Below, piece after piece: positions 63,613-64,000 of a stretch of DNA of 64,000 bases. The stretch is from assembly GCF_003856525.1 (NCBI RefSeq), contig NZ_RJVQ01000001.1, positions 496,001-560,000 on the forward strand. Direction: 5' to 3'. Each line of letters begins with the position of its first letter. Within the stretch, counting starts at the first letter, position 1. Source of the DNA: Vibrio viridaestus. Lineage in GTDB: Bacteria > Pseudomonadota > Gammaproteobacteria > Enterobacterales > Vibrionaceae. Both the position numbers and the translations under genes were made by a program. The notes beneath the pieces are model-generated. The model was given only the letters and a program-made list of their open reading frames with translations. It ran no database searches and was not told where the DNA came from.

Positions 63613-64000
63613 ATGGCAACAATGAAGGATATTGCTCGCATTGCAGGAGTGTCAACCTCAACGGTAAGCCATGTCATCAATAAATCGCGCTATGTGAGTG
63701 ATGAGATCAGCCATAAAGTTCTCAAGGTCGCTGCTGAATTAAATTATTCACCATCGGCTTTAGCGCGCAGTCTCAAAGTAAATCGAACTCATACTTTTGG
63801 TATGCTCATGACATCCTCTACTAACCCATTTTTTGGTGAAGTGGTCAAAGGTGTTGAGCGCAGCTGTTATCAGAAGGGCTACAATCTGATTCTCTGTAAT
63901 ACTGAAGGAGACAGCGAGCGAATGAAAACATCCATTGATACACTGCTACAAAAACGTGTCGATGGATTGATTCTTATGTGCCCTACACTCTCTGGTGATA
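63613..64000 (+). CDS. rbsR: Ribose operon repressor RbsR (LacI family), 3' end outside window
   Basis: Only the first 129 codons are in the window. They encode a LacI-type helix-turn-helix ([23 protein letters not shown]), the hinge helix ([19 protein letters not shown]) and the start of the sugar-binding domain ([34 protein letters not shown]). AAGGATG precedes the ATG at 63613, 20 bp after rbsK. The position at the end of rbs and the matching palindrome at 58599 support RbsR. The frame is open to the right edge. Confidence 0.94.
   Translation, partial: MATMKDIARIAGVSTSTVSHVINKSRYVSDEISHKVLKVAAELNYSPSALARSLKVNRTHTFGMLMTSSTNPFFGEVVKGVERSCYQKGYNLILCNTEGDSERMKTSIDTLLQKRVDGLILMCPTLSGD

Overview
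This window looks like a piece of a Vibrio (Vibrionaceae, Gammaproteobacteria) genome, probably its smaller chromosome. The base composition is AT-leaning, genes are densely packed on both strands, and protein sequences match Vibrio families throughout. From memory, the run of shyA-like peptidase, diguanylate cyclase, pst, lpp, L,D-transpeptidase, photolyase, DUF368, sstT and INDY-type transporter resembles Vibrio cholerae chromosome 2. No rRNA, tRNA, insertion sequence, prophage or CRISPR array was seen. Both end genes (a MscS-type channel on the left, rbsR on the right) are cut by the window edges.

Layout. 1-9 kb: MscS channel end, Lon-family protease, MATE exporter, AroG with tandem TyrR-box-like sites, a phosphohexomutase, and the AzlCD amino-acid exporter. 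9-17.5 kb: FAH-family hydrolase, an unknown acidic protein, a GAF-GGDEF-EAL protein, a ShyA/MepM-type endopeptidase, a tiny CBM48 protein, a YjiH carrier, and an overlapping pair formed by a periplasmic SUOX-fold protein and a membrane diguanylate cyclase. 17.4-21 kb: pstSCAB with a candidate Pho box. 21-29 kb: chemoreceptor, DEAD-box helicase, Lpp facing its likely L,D-transpeptidase, and a photolyase-MerR-YbgA operon preceded by TGTACA repeats. 29-36 kb: coupled TPR and TPR-GGDEF genes, a PilZ protein, DUF368 (PopT) and SstT. 36-45.6 kb: Sel1 protein, GlgX, ABC exporter, DUF445, a degenerate arginase-like protein coupled to an IclR regulator, and a second chemoreceptor. 45.7-56 kb: tandem HD/HD-GYP protein, INDY-type and AEC transporters, an FeS photolyase, AcuR/AcuI, HDOD, an isochorismatase-like hydrolase and an AbrB-family permease. 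56-64 kb: GH43 glycosidase plus sugar symporter, divergent from rbsDACBKR with a perfect LacI-type operator.

Themes. Cyclic-di-GMP signalling is unusually dense (three GGDEF proteins, a degenerate fourth, one EAL, one HD-GYP, one PilZ). Envelope maintenance genes recur (ShyA-like peptidase, Lpp/Ldt, PopT, MscS). There are two separate photolyase systems. Transport of phosphate, dicarboxylates, serine/threonine, pentosides and ribose is well represented.

The best candidates for under-described biology are the SUOX-fold/diguanylate cyclase pair (a possible pterin-sensing module), the TPR pair whose first member ends in a vestigial GGDEF-like region, the metal-site-less arginase relative coupled to IclR, and the TGTACA operator array over the photolyase operon promoter.
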